In this document: positions 8,451-16,458 of the stretch, in pieces
How positions within the stretch are numbered: the first letter of the stretch is position 1
Layout: every line of letters starts with the position of its first letter
The notes under the pieces: model-generated
The model's input: the letters and a program-made list of their open reading frames with translations, nothing else
Told to the model about the DNA's origin: nothing
Databases searched by the model: none
Source of the DNA: Rhizobium sp. FKL33
Lineage (GTDB): Bacteria > Pseudomonadota > Alphaproteobacteria > Rhizobiales > Rhizobiaceae
Direction: 5' to 3'
DNA: 64,000 nt
Assembly (NCBI RefSeq): GCF_005222915.1
Contig: NZ_STFX01000006.1
Span: 186,001 to 250,000 of the forward strand
Program-made: the position numbers and the translations under genes

Positions 8451-9488
8451 TCAGCCGAAGGCCGGCATGACCTCGGCGATGAAGCGTTCGAGAGACGCCT
8501 TCTTGCGCTCGAAGCTCATGCCGGTGTCGATCCAGAAGGAATATTCGTCATAGCCGAGAGCTTCATAGGCCTTGAGACGGCCAATGACCTCGTCGGACGT
8601 GCCGATCGGCATATTCGCCCGCATGACATCCGGGCCGAGCATGGCGTTGGCGGCGATATCTTCCTCGCTCAGCCGTTCGATCAGGCCCTGATGGATCGGG
8701 CGCTCATTCTTGAACCAGGCGAAGAAGTAATTGTAGTAGACGCTAACTTCCTTCATCGCCTGCTGCACATCCGCCTCGTCGGAGCCGACATAGGTGTGGA
8801 GCAGCAGCATGATCTTCGGCTTGGCGATATCGGGATTTTTCTCGCAGGCGGCGTTGAAGCGGCCCATCAGGCTTTCGATCTCGGCGTCGCCGTTCCAGAG
8901 CGGCGTCACCTGAACGTTGCAGCCTTGGGAGACGGCAAATTCGTGGCTGTTGGGATCGCGCGCGGCCACCCAGATGGGCGGATGCGGCGTCTGGACCGGC
9001 TTTGGCGCGGAGGTCGTGGAGGGGAACTTCCAGAAATCTCCGTCATGGGCGTAATCGCCGGCCCAGACGCCTTTCAGCGCCGGGATGAGTTCGCGCATGC
9101 GCTGGCCCGCGCCCCATGCGTCTAATCCCGGAAGAAGGCGTTCATATTCAAAGCCATAGGCTCCTCGTGCGATGCCGACATCGAGACGTCCGCCTGTCAC
9201 GATGTCGGTCATCGCCGCTTCGCCCGCCAGTTTGATCGGGTGCCAGAAAGGCGCGATCACCGTACCCGTGCCGAGCCGGACATTCTTGGTGCGGCGGGCG
9301 AGATCGGCAATATTGATGAAGGGATTGGGGGCGATGGTGAAATCCATGCCGTGATGCTCGCCCGTCCAGATGGCGTGCATGCCGCCGCGATCGGCAATCT
9401 CGCAGAGCTGGACGAACTCCTCATAGAGCTCCTGATGGGTCTGGCTGGCGTCCAGCCGCTCCATGTGAACGAAGAGCGAGAATTTCAT
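8451..9488 (-). CDS. LLM-class flavin-dependent monooxygenase (luciferase-like)
   Basis: 345 residues of the bacterial luciferase-like TIM-barrel family. Family marks are the EHHGMDF motif near residue 43, the LGTGTVIAPFWHP strand, the GRLDVGIARGAYGFEYE motif and a C-terminal IGTSDEVIGRLKAYEALG segment. Such enzymes use reduced FMN delivered by a separate reductase, and the adjacent upstream gene encodes one. The gene lies 3 bp from the flavin reductase and 10 bp from the aldehyde dehydrogenase. The family includes pyridine, alkanesulfonate and long-chain alkane monooxygenases, so the reaction cannot be fixed. With the neighbouring hydrolase and dehydrogenase, oxidative ring opening or C-heteroatom cleavage is the most likely role. 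Confidence 0.9.
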   Translation of the reverse strand: MKFSLFVHMERLDASQTHQELYEEFVQLCEIADRGGMHAIWTGEHHGMDFTIAPNPFINIADLARRTKNVRLGTGTVIAPFWHPIKLAGEAAMTDIVTGGRLDVGIARGAYGFEYERLLPGLDAWGAGQRMRELIPALKGVWAGDYAHDGDFWKFPSTTSAPKPVQTPHPPIWVAARDPNSHEFAVSQGCNVQVTPLWNGDAEIESLMGRFNAACEKNPDIAKPKIMLLLHTYVGSDEADVQQAMKEVSVYYNYFFAWFKNERPIHQGLIERLSEEDIAANAMLGPDVMRANMPIGTSDEVIGRLKAYEALGYDEYSFWIDTGMSFERKKASLERFIAEVMPAFG

Positions 9489-9491
9489 GCG

Positions 9492-10415
9492 TCACCCTCT
9501 GACGGCCTGGGCGTGAACCCGGCCCTTTTCCTGATTTCCCACATAGACGCCGAAATTGCCGAGGCTGGCTTCGGCGGCGTATCGCTTGAGCACATCCCGC
9601 GTCGCAGCGTCTGCAATCCGCTCCGTCGGCAGCGCGTCGATGGGATAGAGCGCGCCCGACGCGACAGGCCCGTCGCCAAGACCGGCGCGATAGACCACAT
9701 GCTGACGCCGGGTCTTGGTGTCTTCATACACCGAATAAAGCAGACCAAGCTGAACAGTGAGACCCGAGAGAGCGGCGACCGCATCGGTCAGCGCATCAAG
9801 GCTCTCGCCGCTCGCAAGCTCCACGGCCGGCAGACCGAGCGAACCGTCGGAGGTTTCCACCAAAAGAACCTGGCCGCCCCGTTCTGCCACCGCGCTGAGA
9901 TGTTGCGGCATGTCCTGGCCGGCAAGCAGCGCCTTGTCGGCGAGAACGGGCGAGAAATAACCGCCGCGTGCATAACCAAGTCCGGCCTGGCCGGAATTCT
10001 CAAAGGCTTCGATGCGCCCGAGCAGAATGACGTGATCGCCAGCGTCGATCACCTGATGCATGGCGCAATCGAACCAGGCCGCAACATCCGAAAACACCGG
10101 TGAGCCATGCGGCCCCTTGCGCCAGTCGACGGCGGCGAAGCGATCCTCGACCGGACGGGCGAAGGTGTTGGACACATCCTTCTGACCTTCGGAGAGAATA
10201 TTGACGGCAAAACCAGAGGCATTGGTCATGGTCGCGAAATTGCGCGACGTCTTGGCGAGGCAAACCAACAGCAGCGGCGGATCGAGCGAAACGCTGGTGA
10301 AGGAATTGGCCGTGAAGCCGATCGGCGCGCCGGCCGCGTCATGGGTGGTGACCACGGTGACGCCAGTCAGGAAGGCGCCGAAGGCGTCCCTCAGGGCTCT
10401 CGGTTCAAGCGTCAT
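9492..10415 (-). CDS. Flavin reductase with degenerate Nudix-like C-terminal domain
   Basis: 307 residues. Residues 1 to about 165 are a flavin reductase-like FMN-binding split barrel (GFTANSFTSVSLDPPLLL motif), which would supply reduced flavin to the neighbouring LLM monooxygenase. Residues about 180-305 are an unusual extension. The segment around GLPAVELASGES (194-205) and the helix ending SGL (217-219) align with a Nudix box, but the metal-binding RE..EE residues read A212, V213, L216, S217. It therefore looks like a catalytically dead Nudix fold, perhaps a binding or sensing module. It overlaps the upstream hydrolase gene by 11 bp. The reductase call is firm; the Nudix relation is my reading of the motif spacing. 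Confidence 0.87.
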   Translation of the reverse strand: MTLEPRALRDAFGAFLTGVTVVTTHDAAGAPIGFTANSFTSVSLDPPLLLVCLAKTSRNFATMTNASGFAVNILSEGQKDVSNTFARPVEDRFAAVDWRKGPHGSPVFSDVAAWFDCAMHQVIDAGDHVILLGRIEAFENSGQAGLGYARGGYFSPVLADKALLAGQDMPQHLSAVAERGGQVLLVETSDGSLGLPAVELASGESLDALTDAVAALSGLTVQLGLLYSVYEDTKTRRQHVVYRAGLGDGPVASGALYPIDALPTERIADAATRDVLKRYAAEASLGNFGVYVGNQEKGRVHAQAVRG

Positions 10416-11217
10416 GGCGGGCCTCCTCCCTGGTCCATGTCATCCACTCAGTCAGCGCCGTAGTCACAGCATCCGGCGCCGTGAGGTTCACCATATGCCG
10501 GTGCCCCTTGATGATCACCGCCCGGCCGTTCGGGGCGGCCGCCGCCATAGCCTCGGCCATTGCAGGCGTCGAATTCAGATCTCCGTCGCCGGTCAGGAAC
10601 AGCGCCGGGCAGGGCACCGTTGGCCAACGATCGGCATAAGTCGCATCGCCTCCGGCGAAGGCGCCGTAGGCGGTGGCGTAACCCTGCTGGTCGACCAGCG
10701 CCAGCAGACGCCGGGACAGAGCGTAAGCCTCCTCATGCTCATGCCCTTCGCCAAACCAGCGCCGCAGCGGCGCTTCTCGATCGAAAGCGCCCGTAACAAT
10801 CTCCGCCGCCCGCGCTTTCACCGCTTTGCGGGCCGCGTCATCCCGCCTGTAGACGCCGTTCAGAAGCGCGACCCGCGCCACCTGATCGGGCGCTTCGGCG
10901 GCGATGCCGCCTGCGATCAGCGCCCCCATCGAATGGCCGGCGACGCTGACCGGACCCAAGCCGAGTTCGCGAATCATTCTGGCGAACCAGGCGACAAACC
11001 CTTCAAGCGGCGCCCCCGCAGGAAGCGGGTCACTTTCACCATGGCCCGGCAGATCCACCGCGATTACCTGGAAGCGCTGTGACAACGCCTCGATCTGTGG
11101 CGTCCAGGCTTCGAGCCGCATGCCCACGCCATGGATCAGAACGAGCGGATCGCCGGCGCCCGCCACGGCATAGGCCCCGCCCGAGGGCGTCTTACACCGC
11201 TGCGGGATTGGCGACAT
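10405..11217 (-). CDS. Alpha/beta-fold hydrolase
   Basis: 270 residues from the ATG at 11217 (MSPIPQRCKT), preferred because AAGGAG lies 11 bp upstream and longer versions read Arg-rich antisense-like sequence. The oxyanion-hole motif VLIHGVGM, the nucleophile elbow VAGHSMGALIAGG with its Ser, and a late His in IKGHRHMVN complete a normal catalytic triad. It resembles 3-oxoadipate enol-lactonase and C-C or ester hydrolases. The start overlaps the AA_synth gene by 26 bp. It probably hydrolyses a ring-opened or ester/amide intermediate of this operon's pathway. Confidence 0.87.
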   Translation of the reverse strand: MSPIPQRCKTPSGGAYAVAGAGDPLVLIHGVGMRLEAWTPQIEALSQRFQVIAVDLPGHGESDPLPAGAPLEGFVAWFARMIRELGLGPVSVAGHSMGALIAGGIAAEAPDQVARVALLNGVYRRDDAARKAVKARAAEIVTGAFDREAPLRRWFGEGHEHEEAYALSRRLLALVDQQGYATAYGAFAGGDATYADRWPTVPCPALFLTGDGDLNSTPAMAEAMAAAAPNGRAVIIKGHRHMVNLTAPDAVTTALTEWMTWTREEARHDA

Positions 11218-11794
11218 CGTGGCCCAACTCCTTGAGATCCTCATAGCGATTGCCGATCCGGTGATGCGGGCGCCCGCCGATCGACGCGCCAAGCGCAATG
11301 ACGATCTCGTCCGCCGCCGGCGCATCCGGGATGGCGCATTGGATGGTGAGGTAATGCGAGCGGCGGCCCTCGTCATTCTTGTCCATCAGCGGGATCATGA
11401 TGGGGGCGTTGGCCGGGCCGCGGGTATTGCAGAAGGCGAGATAGGATTTCGCGCCAACCGCCTGGCGATAATGATTGCCGAAACGCAGCGTGTGGATCAG
11501 CGCCGAGGCATGCTCGATTTCACCGTCGAGGCCGACGACCGCGCTCTTGCCATAGCCTTCGACCGCTTCGCCTGAGCCGGCGACATCGAGGATCATCTTG
11601 GTCAGGAGCGCACCGAGCACGGGAGCCGCCGCATGGATTTCAGGCTTGAGGTTCTCGACGAAGCCACGGCCTGCCCAAGGATTCTTGATCACCGCCATGG
11701 CCGCAATCATCTTCAGGGGAACGGCGGCTTCCTTGCCGCCCTCGATGAGCGTGTTCTCCACATGAAGAAGAGTTTTGCGTATCACGGGAACCAA
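11192..11794 (-). CDS. Amino acid synthesis family protein (AA_synth, DUF1185)
   Basis: 200 residues matching Pfam AA_synth/DUF1185 by features I recognise: the start MVPVIRKTLLHVENTLIEGG, the central GKSAVVGLDGEIEHASALIHT and the end GGRPHHRIGNRYEDLKELG. Members have a chorismate mutase-like (BCM) fold by published structures, but no firm activity; a role in amino-acid or small-molecule metabolism has been proposed. It is the first gene of the long minus-strand operon, 34 bp from a GntR-type palindrome. Its place with a flavin monooxygenase system suggests a catabolic step or binding role rather than amino-acid synthesis. Confidence 0.85.
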   Translation of the reverse strand: MVPVIRKTLLHVENTLIEGGKEAAVPLKMIAAMAVIKNPWAGRGFVENLKPEIHAAAPVLGALLTKMILDVAGSGEAVEGYGKSAVVGLDGEIEHASALIHTLRFGNHYRQAVGAKSYLAFCNTRGPANAPIMIPLMDKNDEGRRSHYLTIQCAIPDAPAADEIVIALGASIGGRPHHRIGNRYEDLKELGHDVANPAAV

Positions 11795-11827
11795 GGCCGC
11801 CTCCTGTCATTTCGTATGACTGCATGT

Positions 11828-11837
11828 TGGTATACCA
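11828..11837. promoter_or_regulatory. Probable GntR/FCD operator
   Basis: The perfect 10-bp palindrome TGGTATACCA lies between the divergent gntR-type gene and the AA_synth operon. FadR/VanR-subgroup GntR proteins are known to bind TGGT-(N)-ACCA-like sites, so this is the natural operator for the regulator at 11892, controlling both directions. Confidence 0.7.
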
Positions 11838-11891
11838 TAAGACGACGTGTCAAGAGCTTGCTTGAAACAAAATTTCCGGCTACACGGAATC

Positions 11892-12587
11892 ATGACCTCA
11901 CAGGACGCTCATCTCGCTGATCTCCGGATCGACACGCCCCCCGTAACGCTGCGGGAAATCGCGCTTGAGCGCATGCGCCGCGCCATCATCGCCGGATTGT
12001 TCGAACCCGGCCAGCGGCTTGTGGAGCGAACGCTCTGCGATCAACTGGGCGTCTCGCGCTCGGTTATTCGCGAAGTGATCCGGCATCTGGAATCCGAGGG
12101 ACTGGTCGAGAGCCTCGCCAAGCAGGGGCCGATCGTCGCCAAGATCACCTGGGACGATGCTCGACAGATCTACGAGATCCGCTCGGCGCTCGAATCTACG
12201 GCGGTGGCCGATTGCGCACGGCGCGCCAACGCGAAGGTCAAGGCGCAGCTTGGCGCGGTGCTCAGCGAACTCGACCGGACATCAAAGAAGAATTCACCGC
12301 CGGCCATCCTCGACGCCACCCATGAATTCTATAAGATCATCTTCGAAACCAGCGGTCACACGATCGCCTGGGAGATCGTCAACCGGCTGAACAGCCGCAT
12401 TTCACGCCTCCGTGTGATGACGCTGTCCACCGCCAACCGTACCGTGTCGGGGCCGGCGCGGATGCGGGAAATCTATTCCGCCATCGAGAGAAACGACCCC
12501 GAGGCCGCCACCGCCGCATGCCGCGCCCATGTGGAAGAGGCCGCCAAAATCGCCGAGACCCTGCTCGCCAAAGAAGCGCAAGGCTGA
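11892..12587 (+). CDS. GntR family transcriptional regulator (FCD domain)
   Basis: 231 residues from the ATG at 11892; a GTG at 11847 in frame is also possible. The N-terminal winged helix-turn-helix (about 25-85; LCDQLGVSRSVIREVIRHLE recognition region) is followed by an all-helical FCD ligand-binding domain. That domain has the metal-coordinating residues expected in HEFYKIIF and CRAHVEEA. It is divergent from the flavin monooxygenase/ABC operon and probably represses it until an organic acid-like effector binds. The intergenic palindrome TGGTATACCA fits this role. Confidence 0.88.
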   Translation: MTSQDAHLADLRIDTPPVTLREIALERMRRAIIAGLFEPGQRLVERTLCDQLGVSRSVIREVIRHLESEGLVESLAKQGPIVAKITWDDARQIYEIRSALESTAVADCARRANAKVKAQLGAVLSELDRTSKKNSPPAILDATHEFYKIIFETSGHTIAWEIVNRLNSRISRLRVMTLSTANRTVSGPARMREIYSAIERNDPEAATAACRAHVEEAAKIAETLLAKEAQG

Positions 12588-12646
12588 CGGCGAATACGAC
12601 GAGGCGACAGACAACACGCCATAAGGTCTATTGACCATAGCCCGGT

Positions 12647-12679
12647 CGCCGCCGATAGCATCTCGGTTGATCGGCGGCG
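12647..12679. terminator. Stem-loop between convergent operons
   Basis: A perfect 10-bp stem (CGCCGCCGAT / ATCGGCGGCG, 13-nt loop) lies between the gntR stop and the end of the aromatic operon. It is probably a bidirectional terminator, although the T-rich stretch after it (TCTACTTTA) is weak. Confidence 0.55.
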
Positions 12680-12697
12680 GCTCGCCGCCATTCTACT

Positions 12698-13579
12698 TTA
12701 CGACGCCACCACCAGCACGAAATCGTGCTTCACCTCCCAAAACTCCTCGGTGAAGCCATAGTCGGCAGCGCGTTGCGCATCCTTCTGACGCACGAACTCG
12801 GCAAGCAAGCTTTCCTTCACGCCGAACACCGCATCGGAATTGATGTAAGGGTCGTCAGGGTCGAAGATGTGGGTGATAAGCGTCTCGTAGCCCTCGGCCT
12901 TGATGATGTAATGCAGATGCGCGGGCCGATAGGGATGGCGGCCCAATTTGCCGAGCAGTTGTCCGACCGGGCCATCATCGGGGATCGGATAGAATTTCGG
13001 CTTCACCGCCCGGAACCAGTAGGTTCCATCAGGGCCGGTGCGGAAGACGCCGCGCAGGTTGAAATCGGGCTGCACGCCCTTCTGCTGGACATCGTAGAAG
13101 CCTTCGTCATTGGCCTGCCAGACATCGATGACAGCGTTGGCGATCGGCTTGCCCTCGGTGTCGAGGATGCGGCCCGAGATCACCATGTCCTCGCCCTTGG
13201 AGTCGAGGCAGATATTGGCGCCCATCGGCAGTTCCGGCGCGTCGGCCACATGGAAGGGGCCGAGCACCGTGCTCTCGGACGCGCCCGAAGGCTTGCGGTT
13301 GTTGATCGCGTCGACCAGCATGGAGACGCCGAGCACGTCCGACAGCAGGATGAACTCCTGCCGCCATTCGTTGCACATCTGGCCGGTGCGGGTGAGGAAG
13401 AGAATCGCCTCCATCCATTCGTCCTGCGTCGGCTCCAGTTCCTTGACCGCCTCATGCAGCTTGCGGGTGATGACCTCCATCACCTGCTTCAGCCGCTCGC
13501 TTTGTGCGTTGGCGTTGCGGCCAGTCACCACGTCGACGGAGTTTTCCTCGGTGAAATAGCCCTTTTCATGCGCTTCCAT
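12698..13579 (-). CDS. Intradiol ring-cleavage dioxygenase (hydroxyquinol 1,2-dioxygenase type), copy 1
   Basis: 293 residues. The N-terminal helical dimerisation region (30-100) precedes the catalytic beta domain with all four Fe(III) ligands visible: Tyr162, Tyr197, His221 and His223. The sequence fits the hydroxyquinol/chlorocatechol branch, and maleylacetate reductase in the same operon supports hydroxyquinol (1,2,4-benzenetriol) ring opening to maleylacetate. It is the last gene of a 9.5-kb operon, 9 bp after the FAD monooxygenase. A second, clearly diverged dioxygenase lies at the operon's other end, so the two may differ in substrate. Confidence 0.92.
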   Translation of the reverse strand: MEAHEKGYFTEENSVDVVTGRNANAQSERLKQVMEVITRKLHEAVKELEPTQDEWMEAILFLTRTGQMCNEWRQEFILLSDVLGVSMLVDAINNRKPSGASESTVLGPFHVADAPELPMGANICLDSKGEDMVISGRILDTEGKPIANAVIDVWQANDEGFYDVQQKGVQPDFNLRGVFRTGPDGTYWFRAVKPKFYPIPDDGPVGQLLGKLGRHPYRPAHLHYIIKAEGYETLITHIFDPDDPYINSDAVFGVKESLLAEFVRQKDAQRAADYGFTEEFWEVKHDFVLVVAS

Positions 13580-13588
13580 GGGAGATCC

Positions 13589-15343
13589 TCACCGGTTCAG
13601 GATAGTTTTCAGAACGCGCCGCAGTTCTGCTTCCGGATCTTCGACAGCTGCAACCGCCCGCCACGCGACATGATGATCCGGGCGCACAAGAAGCGCGCCG
13701 GAATCGCGGATTTCGCGGGCGCGCGCCCAATCGCCGGAGAAGTCCTGCCAGGTCTGGCGCGGACCGATTTTGTGCACCGTGATCGGCAAGCCGAATTCCT
13801 TGGACAGCGTTTTCGCCGCCGCGACCCAGCCGTCGCCGCCGATGCCGGTCAGCAGCGTAAAGACGCCGTGGCCGGTCAGGTCCAGGCTCGACACCTTCTC
13901 GCCCTCCGACCCATAGAGCCAGACATGCGGCAGGCGCGCGCCCGGCCAGGTGGTCGGCTGGTGGTGCAACTCGGCGTCCTTTTCGAAGGCCGGTTCAGGC
14001 TGACCATCTGTCAGCACCGCGTCGGATTTATAACGCTGGTTCATCTCGACGCCATGGGCGTCGAATTCATAGACCTTGGCGGCGATCGCCTGACGGATCG
14101 CCTCGCGTTGGCGTTCGGCGTCGGCGGTGTCGTCGCAGCGGGCGTCCATGTTTTCCTGCATTTTTACCGGATCGACGGAATCGAGCAGGCCGAGCGCCTT
14201 GAAGATCGGGCCGAACTCTTCGATCGACTTGTTGGCGCGGGTGACGATCTGCTTGGCGACCGGGGCGCGTTCGGCTTGGTAGCTGTCGAGCAGTCCGGCG
14301 CCAGCCTGACCGCGAATGACCATGGCGAGCTTCCAGGCCAGATTGAACGCGTCCTGAATCGAGGTGTTGGAGCCGAGACCGTTAGACGGCGGATGGCGAT
14401 GGGTCGCGTCGCCCATGCAGAAGACGCGACCGTTCGACATGGTCGTCGCATACATATTGTTGACGGTCCAGGTGGAGACCGACTTGATTTTCGGCTGCAG
14501 GTCCTGCACGCCGACGAGATCGCGCACCACCTTGGTGGCGAAGGCGTCGTCGACCGCCGGCGCCGGCTGGTTGATGTCATAGCCCCAGACGATCAGCCAT
14601 TCGTTCCATGGGCGCACCATGCGCACGAGGCCCATGCCGATGCCGCCGACATCGGCGCCGGGCTGCAGCACCCAGTAGAGCACCGAGGGACGATGGGCGA
14701 CATAGCGCGACAGATCGCATTCGAACAGGATGTTCATCGAGCCCGCGACGCCCATCTTGCCCTCGAAGGACAGACCGGCATGTTCGGCGACCTTGGAATT
14801 GCCGCCATCGGCGCCGACGAGGAATTTCGAGCGGACGGTGATTTCCTTGCCGGTCAGCCGGTCGAGGCAAGTCGTGGTCACGCCTTCGGCGTCCTGCACA
14901 TGGCTCACATATTCCGTCGACATCCGCGCCTGCGCGCCGCGCGAGCAGGCGGTCTTGAAGAGCAGCGGCTCCATATAAGTCTGCGGCAGGTCGTTCATCC
15001 GGCCGGGTGAAGAGAGCAGATGTTCGGCGCGCGACAGCGGATGGTTGCCCCAGCTCTGCATGCGGCCGATCTCTTCCCCTGCAACCGCGGTGCAGAACAC
15101 GTTCTGCCCCATCAGGTCCTGCTCGGTCGCGAACATATACGCCTCGTCCTCCACATCGCGGCCGAGATCGCGCAGCACTTCCATCGTGCGCTGATTGGTG
15201 ATGTGGGCGCGCGGGGTGTTGGCGAGCCAGCGGTAGCGATTGATCACCATCGGCTCAAGGCCGTAGCTTGCAAGCAATGCGGCGGTGGCGGAGCCGGCCG
15301 GCCCGGTGCCGATAATCAGAACGTCGGTGGTGATGTCAGCCAT
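13589..15343 (-). CDS. FAD-dependent phenol-type monooxygenase (TfdB/resorcinol hydroxylase-like)
   Basis: 584 residues of the class A aromatic hydroxylase family. The FAD Rossmann motif GTGPAG is near residue 12, the DG motif is LVGADGGNS near 178, and the GDATHRHPP motif binding the FAD pyrophosphate is in the middle. The C-terminal thioredoxin-like domain is also present. Full length and HPP..G..N context match phenol 2-monooxygenase/2,4-dichlorophenol hydroxylase. With hydroxyquinol dioxygenase and maleylacetate reductase, the likely reaction is ortho-hydroxylation of resorcinol or a substituted phenol to hydroxyquinol. It overlaps the upstream permease gene by 8 bp. Confidence 0.9.
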   Translation of the reverse strand: MADITTDVLIIGTGPAGSATAALLASYGLEPMVINRYRWLANTPRAHITNQRTMEVLRDLGRDVEDEAYMFATEQDLMGQNVFCTAVAGEEIGRMQSWGNHPLSRAEHLLSSPGRMNDLPQTYMEPLLFKTACSRGAQARMSTEYVSHVQDAEGVTTTCLDRLTGKEITVRSKFLVGADGGNSKVAEHAGLSFEGKMGVAGSMNILFECDLSRYVAHRPSVLYWVLQPGADVGGIGMGLVRMVRPWNEWLIVWGYDINQPAPAVDDAFATKVVRDLVGVQDLQPKIKSVSTWTVNNMYATTMSNGRVFCMGDATHRHPPSNGLGSNTSIQDAFNLAWKLAMVIRGQAGAGLLDSYQAERAPVAKQIVTRANKSIEEFGPIFKALGLLDSVDPVKMQENMDARCDDTADAERQREAIRQAIAAKVYEFDAHGVEMNQRYKSDAVLTDGQPEPAFEKDAELHHQPTTWPGARLPHVWLYGSEGEKVSSLDLTGHGVFTLLTGIGGDGWVAAAKTLSKEFGLPITVHKIGPRQTWQDFSGDWARAREIRDSGALLVRPDHHVAWRAVAAVEDPEAELRRVLKTILNR

Positions 15344-16451
15344 GAGGCCCTCCCTTTTCTGTGTGTTCGAGTGACCCGCCGCGCAAAGTGCGACGAACCG
15401 GAAAGAGTTCGATGCCGGTGCGGTCGGTGATCAGACCCCAAATGCCCCTGGGCGCAAACAGCATGGTGATGATGGCGATGGCGCCGAGCAGCAGCAGATA
15501 CCAGGAGCCATAGCTCGACAAAGCATTCTGCAGCAGGAAGAACAGGATGACCCCGAGGATCGGCCCTTCGATCGCGCCGATGCCGCCGATCACCACGATG
15601 AACACGACATAGGCCGTCCAATCGGTGAGCGAGAAAGCGGCGTCCGGCGAAATCCGCGCTTTCTGCAGATAGATCAACGCGCCGACGAGACCGGTGATAA
15701 ACGCGGTGGAGAGATAGATCGCGAGCTTCAGCCGGCGGGCGTCGACGCCGAGCGCGCGGGCCGCCGTCTCATTGTCGCGCACGGCCGCGAGGCCCAGCCC
15801 CTGCTTGGAGCGCAGCAGCCGATAGACGAAGCCGATCGTCAGCACCAGCACGAGAAGCGCCAGCCAGAAGGCGATGGCGTCCGAGGCGGCGGCCGGCCGC
15901 ATGCCGAACCAGTCCTTGAGCAGCACGACGCCGGCCATATCGCGCGTGGCCTCGCGCGGCAGCGATGTGCCGGTGCCGCCGCCGAGCGTCTTCCATTGCG
16001 CGAAGACGAGCCGCCCGACTTCGGCGATCACCCAGGTGCCGATGGCGAAATAGGGTCCGTAGAGCCGAAAAGCGAAAAAGGCGGTGGGCAGGGCAATCAG
16101 CGCCGCGAAGAGACCGGCGAGCGGCACGGCCAGCAAAGGATCGACGCCGAGCAGGATAACGAAACCGAACAGCGCATAGGCGCCGCAGCCGACAAAGAGT
16201 TGCTGTCCCACCGAGATCAGCCCGGCATAGCCTGCCAGCAGGTTCCAGCATTGGGCGAGCGCCAGCATCGTCAGAATGAAGAACAGGTCCTGCACCACGC
16301 CGCGCGAGACGACGAACGGCGCGAGCGCGAGCAACAGCACGAAGAGGATCGCGGCAAACGAAAACAGCGCGGAGACGCGAGTGCGGGTCTCGACCCGCCA
16401 AGTTGGAGAGCGTGTCACCGTGGTGGGGAGTGTGTCGGTCTGAACGGTCAT
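15336..16451 (-). CDS. livM: Branched-chain amino acid-type ABC transporter permease LivM
   Basis: 371 residues from MTVQTDTLP at 16451, preceded by a GAGG site; upstream in-frame codons read as Arg/Ser-rich non-coding sequence. It has about nine helices and the LivM loop AAVRDNETAARALGVDARR, and a C-terminal LFAPRGIWGLITDR. It is the permease partner of the LivH protein 7 bp upstream. The set LivK-G-F-H-M is embedded in the aromatic operon, so an aromatic acid or phenolic ligand is more likely than an amino acid. Confidence 0.9.
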   Translation of the reverse strand: MTVQTDTLPTTVTRSPTWRVETRTRVSALFSFAAILFVLLLALAPFVVSRGVVQDLFFILTMLALAQCWNLLAGYAGLISVGQQLFVGCGAYALFGFVILLGVDPLLAVPLAGLFAALIALPTAFFAFRLYGPYFAIGTWVIAEVGRLVFAQWKTLGGGTGTSLPREATRDMAGVVLLKDWFGMRPAAASDAIAFWLALLVLVLTIGFVYRLLRSKQGLGLAAVRDNETAARALGVDARRLKLAIYLSTAFITGLVGALIYLQKARISPDAAFSLTDWTAYVVFIVVIGGIGAIEGPILGVILFFLLQNALSSYGSWYLLLLGAIAIITMLFAPRGIWGLITDRTGIELFPVRRTLRGGSLEHTEKGGPHG

Positions 16452-16458
16452 CTCAGCC

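Noticed and set aside
12725-15010. A 761-codon open frame on the plus strand across the dioxygenase and FAD monooxygenase genes.
   Set aside because: It is antisense to two genes with complete catalytic motifs; high GC with strong codon bias leaves long stop-free antisense frames. Its protein is His/Arg/Gly-rich with no recognisable motif.
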